A stretch of DNA of 64,000 bases, taken from JAJDTQ01 sp965204235 (lineage in GTDB: Bacteria > Desulfobacterota > Binatia > UBA9968 > JAJDTQ01). Each line of letters opens with the position of its first letter. Positions within the stretch are counted from its first letter, which is position 1. This document shows, piece after piece, positions 48,985-58,324 of this stretch. Position numbers and translations under genes: made by a program. The notes under the pieces were generated by a model. The model worked only from the letters and a program-made list of their open reading frames with translations. It searched no databases and was not told the DNA's origin. The stretch is from NCBI GenBank assembly GCA_965204235.1, contig OZ241979.1, positions 1,302,001 through 1,366,000 of the forward strand, read 5' to 3'.

Positions 48985-50190
48985 ATGGACGCCAGCATCC
49001 AGGACTTCCTGCAGGGGTTGTTGCCGGGGGCCGTGCCCGCGGGGTTGGGCTACGCCCTCGCGGCCGTCCTCGTGGCCTTCGCGGTGCTGTCCTTCTTCGT
49101 GGCGCCCCTCGCGGGGGTCACGAGCTGGCTCGAGCGGCGAGTGTGGGCGCGCATGCAGTCCCGGGTCGGCCCCAACCGGGTGGGTCCCCAGGGGGTGCTC
49201 CAGTGGCTGGCCGACGGGGTGAAAAACATCCAGAAGGAGGACATCATCCCGGCCTCCGCGGACCGGAAGCTCTTCCTGCTGGCCCCCTACGTCGTCTTCG
49301 CCGGGTTCATCGGCGCGTTCGTGGTCATACCCTTCGGCAGTTGGCTCATCGCCGCGGACCTCAACATCGGCATCCTCTACCTGCTGGCCATCACCTCGCT
49401 GGCGGTGGTGGGGATCCTCATGGCGGGCTGGTCGTCCAACAACAAGTGGTCGCTGCTGGGCGGCATGCGCTCGGCCGCACAGATCGTCAGCTACGAGATC
49501 CCCGCGGGCCTCTCGGTGCTGACGGTGGTCTTCCTGGCGGGCACCCTCAGCATGCAGGGGATCATCGAGGCCCAGGGATGGGCCCCCTGGGACTGGTTCA
49601 TCTTCTACAACCCCTTCACCCTGGCGGCCTTCTTCCTCTTCTTCACGTCGGCGCTGGCGGAGGGCAACCGGACCCCCTTCGACATCCCCGAAGCCGAGTC
49701 CGAGCTGGTGGCCGGGTACGTCACCGAGTACAGCGGCATGCGCTTCCTGTTCTTCTTCTTCGCGGAGTGGGGCAACCTGTACGTCATCGGCGCCATCGCC
49801 GCGACCCTGTTCCTGGGCGGCTGGCAGATACCGGCCACCATCTTCGGGGTCGCGATGGCCGACCATCCCGTGGCCAAGGGAGTCCTGGAGTTCGCGGTCT
49901 TCTTCGTCAAGGCGTACATGTGGGCCTTCGTCGCCATGTGGGTGCGCGGCACCCTGCCCCGGGTGCGCGTGGACCAGCTCATGGCCATGTGCTGGAAGTA
50001 CATGGTCCCCATCGCGTTCGTCTGCCTGTTCGGCACCATTGCGCTGCTGGTGGTCTGGCCTGACGGGAACGCCGCGCTGACCCTGGCCACCCTGGCCGTG
50101 TCCGCGCTCATCACGCTCTATTTCGTCTGGCGGGTAGTGTACCAGATCCGCCACTCGCGCCCCGTCCTGTACCTCAAGCCCTACGTATAG
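48985..50190 (+). CDS. nuoH: NADH-quinone oxidoreductase subunit H
   Basis: A 401-residue membrane subunit with eight or nine helices that lines the quinone cavity. It shows ERRVWARMQSRVGPNRVGPQGVLQWLADGVK, EIPAGLSVLTVV and the TPFDIPEAESELVAGYVTEYSGMRF signature. Starts 9 bp after nuoD. Confidence 0.97.
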   Translation: MDASIQDFLQGLLPGAVPAGLGYALAAVLVAFAVLSFFVAPLAGVTSWLERRVWARMQSRVGPNRVGPQGVLQWLADGVKNIQKEDIIPASADRKLFLLAPYVVFAGFIGAFVVIPFGSWLIAADLNIGILYLLAITSLAVVGILMAGWSSNNKWSLLGGMRSAAQIVSYEIPAGLSVLTVVFLAGTLSMQGIIEAQGWAPWDWFIFYNPFTLAAFFLFFTSALAEGNRTPFDIPEAESELVAGYVTEYSGMRFLFFFFAEWGNLYVIGAIAATLFLGGWQIPATIFGVAMADHPVAKGVLEFAVFFVKAYMWAFVAMWVRGTLPRVRVDQLMAMCWKYMVPIAFVCLFGTIALLVVWPDGNAALTLATLAVSALITLYFVWRVVYQIRHSRPVLYLKPYV

Positions 50191-50232
50191 GGGCCGCTGA
50201 CGGGGTTCGCTCACACACGGTTGGGAAACGCC

Positions 50233-50775
50233 ATGAACGGAATCATCGAATACTGTCGGAACGTCAAGGACACCGTGCAGAGCATCTTCGAGGGGATGAC
50301 CATCACCTTCTCGCACTTCGTCCGCAAGCCCTCCACCGTCCAGTACCCGGACCGCATCGCCCAGCAGGTGCAGGCCACCCTGCCGTTGCGCTACCGGGGC
50401 ATCCTGGAGGTGGACATGGACATCTGCACCGGCTGCCTCGCGTGCGAGCGGGTGTGCCCCATCAACTGCATCGCCATCGGCATCGAGATGAACAAGGAGA
50501 CGAAGCAGCGGGACTTCACCCAGTTTGACATCGACATCTGCAAGTGCATGTATTGTGGCCTGTGCATGGAGGCCTGCCCCACGGGATCCATCCGCCACAC
50601 CCAGGAGTTCGAGGGCGCCTGCAACAACCCCGCCGGTCTGGTGCGGCATTTCGTGACCGAGAAAGTTCCTCTCTACAAGCCGAAGAAGGGCGGCGAGACG
50701 GAACCCCGAATGGTCCAGAAGGTTGACATTGGCAAGAGGTACATGGACGAGGTGGCCGATCCGGACCCGACCTGA
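50233..50775 (+). CDS. nuoI: NADH-quinone oxidoreductase subunit I
   Basis: A 180-residue ferredoxin-like subunit holding clusters N6a and N6b. The two 4Fe-4S motifs are CTGCLACERVCP and CKCMYCGLCMEACP. The N-terminal amphipathic helix lies along the membrane. ATG at 50233 is preferred over an in-frame TTG 12 bp upstream. Confidence 0.96.
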   Translation: MNGIIEYCRNVKDTVQSIFEGMTITFSHFVRKPSTVQYPDRIAQQVQATLPLRYRGILEVDMDICTGCLACERVCPINCIAIGIEMNKETKQRDFTQFDIDICKCMYCGLCMEACPTGSIRHTQEFEGACNNPAGLVRHFVTEKVPLYKPKKGGETEPRMVQKVDIGKRYMDEVADPDPT

Positions 50776-50897
50776 CCGTCCCCGGGGCCGCGTCGGGAAC
50801 TCGCAAGACTTTTTCGCGGGACAGGCTCCTGCCCCCACCGTAATCGGCCATCGGCGGCGCAACCCTCCCGTTTCTCCCGGCAAAAGGGTGGTTTATC

Positions 50898-51404
50898 ATG
50901 GAGATTCCCATAGAGGTCCTCATCTTCTACATGGTTTCCTTCGTGGTGGTGGGGTCCGCGTGCGTCGTGGCGTTCTCGCGCAACATCGTGCATTCCGCGT
51001 TCTCCCTGCTCGGCACGTTCGGCGGCGTGGCCGGGCTGTACGTGTTCCTCGGGGCGGACTTCGTGGCCGCGGTGCAGGTGCTCATCTACGTGGGCGGCAT
51101 CCTGGTCCTGATCCTGTTCGCGGTCATGCTGACCCACCGGATCAGCGACATCCGGATCACCAACCGCACGGTGGGCCGCATCCCCGCGCTGGCCGCGGTG
51201 GCGGTCTTCCTGGGCATCCTGGTTTATGCCATCGGCGAGACCCGGTGGGCCAAGGCCGGGGAGGTGGCTTACGATCCCACCACCGCGGTCATCGGCGACC
51301 TCTTCCTCGGCGACTACCTGCTGCCGTTCCAGATCGCCGCGGTGGTGCTGCTGGTGGCCCTCATCGGCGCCATCACGCTGTCGCGCAAGGAAATCAAGGA
51401 ATAG
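50898..51404 (+). CDS. nuoJ: NADH-quinone oxidoreductase subunit J
   Basis: A 168-residue, five-helix membrane subunit (VVGSACVVAFSRNIVHSAFSLLGTFGGVAGLYVFLGADFVAAVQVLIYVGGILVLILFAVML region at residues 15-80). Starts 122 bp after nuoI, the widest gap in the operon, and nothing else is seen in that gap. Confidence 0.95.
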   Translation: MEIPIEVLIFYMVSFVVVGSACVVAFSRNIVHSAFSLLGTFGGVAGLYVFLGADFVAAVQVLIYVGGILVLILFAVMLTHRISDIRITNRTVGRIPALAAVAVFLGILVYAIGETRWAKAGEVAYDPTTAVIGDLFLGDYLLPFQIAAVVLLVALIGAITLSRKEIKE

Positions 51405-51419
51405 CGAGAGTTCCGGAAG

Positions 51420-51752
51420 ATGGCTGAATTCGTTGGGCTGCTGGCGGACGTGGGACTGAAGCACTACCTGGTGGTAGCGGGCATCCTGTTCTCCCTGGGC
51501 ATCTACATCGTGCTCACTCGGCGCAACGCCATCAGCATCCTGCTGGGGGTCGAGCTCATACTCAACTCCGCGGGGCTGAACTACGTGGCGTTCTCGCACT
51601 TCAGCACCGGATACGTGGACGGGCAGATCTACACCGTCTTCATCATCATGCTGGCCGCGTCCGAAGCCGCCATCGGCCTGGCCATCGTCCTCGCCATCTT
51701 CCAGCTCTTCAGCACCATCGACGTCGAGGCCACCGAGACCCTCAAGGACTAG
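51420..51752 (+). CDS. nuoK: NADH-quinone oxidoreductase subunit K
   Basis: A 110-residue, three-helix subunit with the conserved glutamates in LGVELILNS and AASEAAIGLAIVLAIF. The N-terminal extension of about 8 residues is slightly longer than usual. It starts 15 bp after nuoJ. Confidence 0.95.
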   Translation: MAEFVGLLADVGLKHYLVVAGILFSLGIYIVLTRRNAISILLGVELILNSAGLNYVAFSHFSTGYVDGQIYTVFIIMLAASEAAIGLAIVLAIFQLFSTIDVEATETLKD

Positions 51753-51773
51753 TCCTCCACGAGTTGCCGCGCC

Positions 51774-53804
51774 ATGGACCACCCCGTTCAAACCGATTTC
51801 CTCCGCTGGATCGTGCTGCTCCCGCTGCTGGGCGCGGCGGTGAACGGGCTGCTGGGCGCCCGGATACAGGAGCGCGCGGGCAAGGAGACGGTGGCGATCA
51901 TCGCCTGCGCCCCGGTGACCCTGTCGTTCCTGCTCTCCCTGTGGGCTTTCGGGCGGCTGCTCTTCCTCGACGCCGGGGACCGGTTCCTCATCGACCGGTT
52001 CTATAGCTGGATCCCCCTGGGCTCGTTCCAGGTGGACGTGGCCTTCTGGGTGGACCCGCTCTCGGCCATCATGATCCTGGTGGTGAGCGGCATCGGCGGA
52101 CTGATCCACTTCTACTCCATCGGCTACATGCACGAGGACCGGTCCCTGTGGCGCTACTTCGCCTACCTGAACCTGTTCACCTTCTCCATGCTGCTGCTGG
52201 TGACCGCGGACAACCTGCTGCTCATGTTCGTGGGCTGGGAGGGCGTGGGGCTGTGCTCGTGGGCGCTCATCGGGTTCTGGTTCCACGACCACGCCAACAC
52301 CCGGGCCGGCAACAAGGCGTTCATCGTCAACCGCATCGGCGACTTCGGCTTCGTGCTGGGCGTCTTCCTCCTCTTCTGGAGCCTGGCCGGGCACGGCCAC
52401 GGCACACTCGCCTTCCGGGAGATCGGGGAGCACGCGCCGCTGCTGGCGGGCATGGACCTGTGGGGCGTGAGCGTGGCCACGCTGGTGACCCTCCTGTTGT
52501 TCGTCGGCGCCACCGGCAAGTCCGCGCAACTCCCGCTCTACGTCTGGCTGCCGGACGCCATGCAGGGGCCGACGCCGGTGAGCGCGCTGATCCACGCGGC
52601 CACCATGGTGACGGCCGGGGTCTATATGATCGCGCGGCTCAACGAGCTCTTCTCCGCGGCCCCGGCGACCCTGGGCGTCATCGCGGTGGTGGGCGCGGCC
52701 ACGGCCTTCTTCGCCGCCACCATCGCCGTGACCCAGACCGACATCAAGCGGGTGCTGGCCTATTCCACCATCAGCCAGCTCGGCTACATGTTCCTGGCCA
52801 TGGGCGTGGCGGCCTACGCCGCGGGGGTCTTCCACCTGCTCACCCACGCCTTCTTCAAGGCGTGCCTGTTCCTCGGCTCCGGCAGCATCATCCACGCCAT
52901 GCAGGGAGAGCAGGACATGCGGCGGATGGGCGGCCTGCGGACGGCCATGCCGGCGACCTTTTGGACCTTCGCCATCGGCGTCCTGGCCATTGCGGGGACC
53001 CCCTTCCTGGCCGGGTTCTTCTCCAAGGACGCCATCCTGTGGCAGACCTGGGCCTCCCACAACGTGGGGCTGTGGTTGGCGGGCGTGTTCGTGGCGGGCC
53101 TGACCGCGTTCTACATGTTCCGCCAGTTCTTCCTGGTGTTCTTCGGCGAATGCCGGGCGGACCGCCACGTGCGCGAGCACCTGCACGAGTCCCCGGAGGT
53201 CATGACCTACCCACTGTGGATCCTCGCGGCCGGCTCCGTCGTCGTGGGCTACGTCGGGCTGCCGGCGTTCCTGGGCGGGAGCCAGCTCGACCACTGGCTC
53301 GAACCGGTCATCCACGCCCATCACGAGCACCACCCGGTGGTGGAGGAGTTGCTCGTCATGGGCGCTTCCATCGCCGCGGCCGCGGTGGGGGCGCTCGCGG
53401 CCTGGCGCCTGTACTACGTCCGCGCGCCGGAGCGGGAGCGGCTGGAAGCCCCCGGGGGGTTCGCCCACCGCCTGCTCGACAACAAGTACTACGTGGATGA
53501 AGTCTATCAGTTCGTGTTCGTGGGCGGCACGCTGCTGCTGGCGCGAGTGGGAGCGGCCTTCGACCGCTACGTCATCGACACCATCGTGGACGGGTCGGCC
53601 AAGCTCACCACCGTCGTCTCGTGGTTCAACGGCCTGTTCGACCGCTACGTCATCGACATGCTGGTGAACGCCGTGGCCAACGTCACCTTCGCCATCGGCA
53701 ACAACTTCCGAAGGGTCCAGACCGGGAACATCAACAGTTACCTCTACGTGGTGGTGGGAGCGGTGGTTGTCGTCCTGATCATCAAGCTGCGCTACTGGAG
53801 CTGA
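51774..53804 (+). CDS. nuoL: NADH-quinone oxidoreductase subunit L
   Basis: A 676-residue antiporter-like subunit at the distal end of the membrane arm. It shows NLLLMFVGWEGVGLCSWALIGFWF, LPLYVWLPDAMQGPTPVSALIHAATMVTAGVYMIAR and YSTISQLGYM. The long lateral helix and final membrane anchor are at the C-terminus. The repeated DRYVIDTIVDGSAK/DRYVIDMLVNAVAN segment near residues 600-640 is a normal feature of this region. Confidence 0.97.
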   Translation: MDHPVQTDFLRWIVLLPLLGAAVNGLLGARIQERAGKETVAIIACAPVTLSFLLSLWAFGRLLFLDAGDRFLIDRFYSWIPLGSFQVDVAFWVDPLSAIMILVVSGIGGLIHFYSIGYMHEDRSLWRYFAYLNLFTFSMLLLVTADNLLLMFVGWEGVGLCSWALIGFWFHDHANTRAGNKAFIVNRIGDFGFVLGVFLLFWSLAGHGHGTLAFREIGEHAPLLAGMDLWGVSVATLVTLLLFVGATGKSAQLPLYVWLPDAMQGPTPVSALIHAATMVTAGVYMIARLNELFSAAPATLGVIAVVGAATAFFAATIAVTQTDIKRVLAYSTISQLGYMFLAMGVAAYAAGVFHLLTHAFFKACLFLGSGSIIHAMQGEQDMRRMGGLRTAMPATFWTFAIGVLAIAGTPFLAGFFSKDAILWQTWASHNVGLWLAGVFVAGLTAFYMFRQFFLVFFGECRADRHVREHLHESPEVMTYPLWILAAGSVVVGYVGLPAFLGGSQLDHWLEPVIHAHHEHHPVVEELLVMGASIAAAAVGALAAWRLYYVRAPERERLEAPGGFAHRLLDNKYYVDEVYQFVFVGGTLLLARVGAAFDRYVIDTIVDGSAKLTTVVSWFNGLFDRYVIDMLVNAVANVTFAIGNNFRRVQTGNINSYLYVVVGAVVVVLIIKLRYWS

Positions 53805-53826
53805 TCCGCATAGGAGAGATGGGAAA

Positions 53827-55347
53827 ATGACCGATCACGTGCTCAGCTACATGGTCTTCTGCCCCCTGGTAGGGATGTTCGTCGTGCTCGTCCTGCCCAG
53901 GGAGCGCCATGAGCTCATTCGCTGGGTCTCGGCCCTGGCCACCGTGCCGCCGCTCATCCTGGGGGTCTGGCTCTACGCCAACTTCGACACTACCACCACC
54001 GCCATGCAGTTCGTCGAGCGGGCCGCCTGGATCCCCGCTTTCAACATCGAGTACTTCGTGGGGGTGGACGGCCTCAGCGTCTCCATGGTGCTGTTGACGG
54101 CGCTCCTGTCCTTCCTCTGCATCTTCGCTTCCTGGGGCATCGACAAGGGGGTCAAGGGGTACTTCGCGCTGTTCCTGCTGCTGGACACGGGCATGACCGG
54201 GGTGTTCGTGGCCCTGGACTTCGTGCTCTTCTACGTCTTCTGGGAGGTCATGCTGCTTCCCATGTACTTCCTCATCGGCATCTGGGGCGGCCCGCGAAAG
54301 GAGTACGCCGCCATCAAGTTCTTCCTCTACACCCTGCTCGGCAGCGTGCTGATGCTGGTGGCGATCCTCGCCCTCTACTTCTACACCGAGCCCAACACCT
54401 TCGACATGACCAGACTCATGGACCGGAGCAGGCTCTACAGCACCGCGCCGCTGGCCATGTGGCCGTTCAACCTGTGGGGCTGGGGCTTCCAGCACGTGGT
54501 GTGGATGGCGCTGTTCATCGGCTTCGCCATCAAGATCCCGGCCTTCCCGTTCCACACCTGGCTGCCCGACGCCCACGTGGAGGCCCCCACCGCCATCTCC
54601 GTGATCCTGGCGGGGATCCTCCTCAAGATGGGCACCTACGGCATCCTGCGCATCAACTACCCCATGCTCCCGGCGGCCACCGCGGACCTGGCCTTCTACT
54701 TCCTCGCGGCCCTGGGAGCGTGGAACATCGTCTATGGCGGCCTTTGCGCCATGGCGCAGACGGACATGAAGAAGCTGGTGGCCTACTCCAGCGTCAGCCA
54801 CATGGGATACGTCATGCTGGGGATGGCCGCGTTCAACAGCCAGGGCATCAACGGCGCGGTGCTCCAGATGTTCAACCACGGCACCATCACCGCCATGCTC
54901 TTCCTGCTGGTGGGGGTGATCTACGACCGCGCCCACCACCGGGAGATCAACGGCTTCGGCGGCCTGGCCGGCATCATGCCGGTTTACGCCGGGTTCACCG
55001 CGCTGGCGTTCTTCGCCTCCATGGGCCTTCCGGGCCTGTCGGGGTTCGTCTCCGAGGTGCTGATCCTCCTGGGCGCGTGGCCCAGGTACCACGTGCTGAC
55101 CATCGTCGCGGCCCTGGGCATCGTCATCACCGCGGGCTACATGCTGTGGATGATGCAGCGGGTCTATCTGGGGCCGCCCAACGAGAAGTACCGGTCGCTG
55201 CCCGAGATCAACGGCCGCGAGATCTTCACGCTGTTCCCGTTGGGGGTGATCGTGGTGGTGGTGGGCGTGTATCCCCGGGTGGTGCTCGACCTGCTCCAGG
55301 CATCCCTCGACAACATCAACCTGATGGTGGTCACGCACCTGTCGTAG
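53827..55347 (+). CDS. nuoM: NADH-quinone oxidoreductase subunit M
   Basis: A 506-residue antiporter-like proton-pumping subunit with about 14 helices. FYVFWEVMLLPMYFLIGIWGG carries the key glutamate near residue 140, and FPFHTWLPDAHVEAPTAISVILAGILLKMGTYG carries the key lysines. ATG at 53827 is 22 bp after nuoL. Confidence 0.97.
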   Translation: MTDHVLSYMVFCPLVGMFVVLVLPRERHELIRWVSALATVPPLILGVWLYANFDTTTTAMQFVERAAWIPAFNIEYFVGVDGLSVSMVLLTALLSFLCIFASWGIDKGVKGYFALFLLLDTGMTGVFVALDFVLFYVFWEVMLLPMYFLIGIWGGPRKEYAAIKFFLYTLLGSVLMLVAILALYFYTEPNTFDMTRLMDRSRLYSTAPLAMWPFNLWGWGFQHVVWMALFIGFAIKIPAFPFHTWLPDAHVEAPTAISVILAGILLKMGTYGILRINYPMLPAATADLAFYFLAALGAWNIVYGGLCAMAQTDMKKLVAYSSVSHMGYVMLGMAAFNSQGINGAVLQMFNHGTITAMLFLLVGVIYDRAHHREINGFGGLAGIMPVYAGFTALAFFASMGLPGLSGFVSEVLILLGAWPRYHVLTIVAALGIVITAGYMLWMMQRVYLGPPNEKYRSLPEINGREIFTLFPLGVIVVVVGVYPRVVLDLLQASLDNINLMVVTHLS

Positions 55348-55353
55348 CACGAG

Positions 55354-56838
55354 ATGGAACTCGGTAACCTCGCAAGCCTCGAGCTGTTCCATCCGGAGAT
55401 CGTCCTCGCGGGGACGGTCATCCTGTTGACGGTCCTGGACCTGGTGGTGGCCAACAAGCGGATCCTGGCCTACGTGGGCCTGGCCGGATGCGTGGTCGCC
55501 GCGGACGCCGCGGTGGACCTGTACGGCGCGCCGTCCGCGCTGCTGTTCCACGGCATGGTCGCCCTGGACAACTTCAGCCTGTTCTTCAAGATGCTGACCC
55601 TTGCGGCGCTGGCAGCCGCGATATGGATGTCCATCGGGTCGGGGGAGGTCCGCCAAGTCCACCTGGGCGAGTACTACATCGTGCTGCTCACCTGCGGCCT
55701 GGGCATGTTCTTCATGGCCTCGGCCAACAACCTGCTCATGGCCTACCTCGGGCTGGAGCTGGTGAGCCTGACCTCGTACATCCTCACCGGCATGTTGCCG
55801 CACGACCGCCGCTCGGCCGAGGCGGCGTTGAAGTACCTCATCTACGGCGGCGTGGCCTCCGGCGCCATGATCTACGGCATGAGCTGGGTGTTCGGCATGG
55901 CCGGGAGCCTGGACTACGCCGCCATCAACGCGGCCATGTCCCAGACCGACGGCAACCACACGGGCCTGTTCATCGCGTTCGTCTTCATCCTCGCCGGCTT
56001 CGGCTACAAGATGGCCTTCGCGCCGTTCCACATGTGGTCGCCGGACGTATATCAGGGCGCGCCGACCCCCTTCACCGGGTTCCTGTCGGTGGCCTCCAAT
56101 GCCGCGGGGGCGGCCATCCTGATCCGGTTCTTCTACCCCGCGGTCTCCACACTCGGGCAGGAGGGGGTCTGGACCTTCCAAGCGTTCCCCGCGATCCAGT
56201 GGACCGACCTGCTGGTGGCCCTCAGCATCGTCACCATGACCTGGGGCAACCTCTCCGCCCTGAACCAGAGGAACGTCAAGCGCCTGCTGGCCTACTCCGG
56301 CATCGCCCACGCGGGCTACGTCATGATGGGCCTCGTGGTGCTGAACAACGACGGGCTCAACGCCATGCTCTTCTACGTGGTGGTCTATCTCATCATGAAC
56401 CTCGGGGCCTTCCTGGTAGTCATGGTGATGGCCAACGCCACGGGCCGCGAAGACATGGACGCCTACCGGGGCCTGGCCTACCGGGGCGCTGCGTTCCCGG
56501 CCGTGTGCATGGCGCTCTTCCTCTTCTCGCTCACCGGGTTGCCGCCGCTGGCGGGGTTCATCGGCAAGCTGCTGCTGTTCGCCGCCATCATCGAGGGCCA
56601 GTTCTACGTGCTGGCGGTGGCGGCGCTCATCAACACCGTCGTCTCGCTGTACTATTACGTCCGTGTGGTCAAGACCATGTTCCTCGAAGAGCCCGGCCCC
56701 GATGACGGACCCGTGGCCGCCACCGCGAGCGCGACCCCGCTGCTGGGCCTCCTGGCAGTGCTGATCCTGGTGCTCGGCGTGTACTGGGGACCGCTGCTCG
56801 ACTACACCACCGCCTCGCTCGATTTCTTCATGAAATAG
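55354..56838 (+). CDS. nuoN: NADH-quinone oxidoreductase subunit N
   Basis: A 494-residue antiporter-like subunit. It shows ANNLLMAYLGLELVSLTSYILTG, GYKMAFAPFHMWSPDVYQGAPTPFTGFLSVASNAAG and the late TGLPPLAGFIGKLLLFAAII. Starts 6 bp after nuoM and ends the operon. A convergent small gene follows 32 bp later. Confidence 0.96.
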   Translation: MELGNLASLELFHPEIVLAGTVILLTVLDLVVANKRILAYVGLAGCVVAADAAVDLYGAPSALLFHGMVALDNFSLFFKMLTLAALAAAIWMSIGSGEVRQVHLGEYYIVLLTCGLGMFFMASANNLLMAYLGLELVSLTSYILTGMLPHDRRSAEAALKYLIYGGVASGAMIYGMSWVFGMAGSLDYAAINAAMSQTDGNHTGLFIAFVFILAGFGYKMAFAPFHMWSPDVYQGAPTPFTGFLSVASNAAGAAILIRFFYPAVSTLGQEGVWTFQAFPAIQWTDLLVALSIVTMTWGNLSALNQRNVKRLLAYSGIAHAGYVMMGLVVLNNDGLNAMLFYVVVYLIMNLGAFLVVMVMANATGREDMDAYRGLAYRGAAFPAVCMALFLFSLTGLPPLAGFIGKLLLFAAIIEGQFYVLAVAALINTVVSLYYYVRVVKTMFLEEPGPDDGPVAATASATPLLGLLAVLILVLGVYWGPLLDYTTASLDFFMK

Positions 56839-56870
56839 GGGGCGGCGCGGCCGCCGCGGAACGGGCGGGA

Positions 56871-57155
56871 TCAGTCGAGCAGTGCGCGCAGGTTGGCGGG
56901 TATCTCCGGGTTCCCCTCGAGGGACTGCTTGAGCTCGTCAGCCAGAAGGTCCAGCCGATCACGGACCGAGAGCGTCCGATCCACGACCACCCACTTCCGT
57001 CCCTTCACCAGACAGCCGCCGCTGCGCACGCGGTAACCGAAGTCCCGGGAAAGCTTCTCGCAGCGGACCTCGACGCCGCACCGTTCCGCAAAGCTCCGAA
57101 GCTCACGGAACAGGCTTTCCTGCCGGTTTCCCTTTCCCGAAGTCCCTCCGGACAT
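56871..57155 (-). CDS. conserved hypothetical protein
   Basis: A 94-residue hydrophilic alpha/beta protein (FRELRSFAERCGVEVRCEKL, then GGCLVKGRKWVVVDRTLSVRDRLDLLADELK). There is no signal peptide or helix bundle. It looks like a compact cytosolic domain rather than a random frame and is convergent with nuoN. I do not recognise the family. No ribosome site stands out at the ATG at 57155. Confidence 0.65.
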   Translation of the reverse strand: MSGGTSGKGNRQESLFRELRSFAERCGVEVRCEKLSRDFGYRVRSGGCLVKGRKWVVVDRTLSVRDRLDLLADELKQSLEGNPEIPANLRALLD

Positions 57156-57229
57156 GCGCTTATGGTATCATCCTTCTTTGGAGCCTTCCAGAGTCAGGGA
57201 GAGGGGATCGTCTCCGCGCATCGTTGAAA

Positions 57230-57367
57230 GGAAACGCTGAACAATTACCTCCGTTCATCCTGAGCGTAGCGTAGTACCCCGTTCATCCTGAGCGTAGCAA
57301 AGCGAAGTCGAAGGACGCGCTTTCCCACAGGGAGAGGGAGTTCGAACCGGAATGGATCAGACGTTCC
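57230..57367 (+). mobile_element. MITE-like element copy 8 (core duplicated)
   Basis: A 138-bp copy with ends GGAAACGCTGAACAATT and AATGGATCAGACGTTCC and two tandem core units, the first decayed. The flanks GAAA and GAAG match at 3 of 4 positions. It ends 13 bp before the nitrilase ATG and is co-oriented. Confidence 0.75.
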
Positions 57368-57380
57368 GAAGGATATTCCC

Positions 57381-58202
57381 ATGAAGTTCCTCGCCGCCGC
57401 GGTCCAGATGCTGGCCACGTCCGACAAGGAGGCGAACCTCCGGGAAGCCGAACGGTGGATCCGCCAAGCCCACGCGGAAGGGGCGCAACTCGTAGTCCTG
57501 CCGGAGGTGTTCCACTGGCGGGGCCGCGGCGCGGACACCGGGGCCAACGCCGAGCCGGTGCCGGGTCCTTCCACGGAGCGCATGAGCGCCCTGGCCGCGG
57601 AGCTTGGAGTGTACCTGCTGGCAGGCTCCATCCTGGAGCGCACGGACGGCGGGAACCGGGCCTTCAACACCAGCGTGCTCCTCGGCCCCGGAACCGGAAT
57701 CATCGCCAAGTACCGCAAGATCCACCTGTTCGACGTCGATATCGAGGGCGAGGAGCCCATCCGCGAATCCCGGTTCCGGCAGCCGGGCGACGCCGTGGCA
57801 GTGGCGGACACTCCCTTGTGCCCCATGGGGCTTTCCGTGTGCTACGACCTGCGCTTCCCGGAACTGTACCGCCGCCTGACCGACCGCGGCGCCCGGATCA
57901 TCTTCGTGCCGTCCGTCTTCTCCACCGCCACCGGCCCCGCCCACTGGGAGCCGCTGCTCCGCGCCCGCGCCATCGAGAACCAGGTCTATGTCATCGCCCC
58001 CGACCAGACCGGCCGCCACCCCGCCAGCATGTCCGCCTACGGCCATTCCATGATCGTGGACCCCTGGGGCAAGGTGGTCGCCAAGGCGGACACCGAGCCG
58101 GGGATCATCCTGGCTACCATCGACCTGGAGTACCTGGAGGAGGTGAGGCGCAGGCTGCCGGCATTGTCGCATCGGAGGGGGTTTCTGGAGGGGAGTAGGT
58201 AG
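57381..58202 (+). CDS. carbon-nitrogen hydrolase (Nit1/omega-amidase-like nitrilase family)
   Basis: A 273-residue amidase. The catalytic triad is visible as Glu in LVVLPEVF (near residue 41), Lys in YRKIHLFD (near 113) and Cys in LSVCYDLRFPELYR (near 155). The sequence is closest in style to Nit1/Nit2 enzymes that repair deaminated glutathione or hydrolyse omega-amides. ATG at 57381, with GAAGGATAT between element and start as ribosome site. Confidence 0.9.
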   Translation: MKFLAAAVQMLATSDKEANLREAERWIRQAHAEGAQLVVLPEVFHWRGRGADTGANAEPVPGPSTERMSALAAELGVYLLAGSILERTDGGNRAFNTSVLLGPGTGIIAKYRKIHLFDVDIEGEEPIRESRFRQPGDAVAVADTPLCPMGLSVCYDLRFPELYRRLTDRGARIIFVPSVFSTATGPAHWEPLLRARAIENQVYVIAPDQTGRHPASMSAYGHSMIVDPWGKVVAKADTEPGIILATIDLEYLEEVRRRLPALSHRRGFLEGSR

Positions 58203-58324
58203 GGAACCAGGACAACTTGCACATGGGTTTCGGTCGATGACAGCCGGGACGATGAATGCACAGTCTGAACTCCATGGAATCGCAGACGAATTCATGACGA
58301 TGGTGGATCTGTAGCCAGAGGGGA

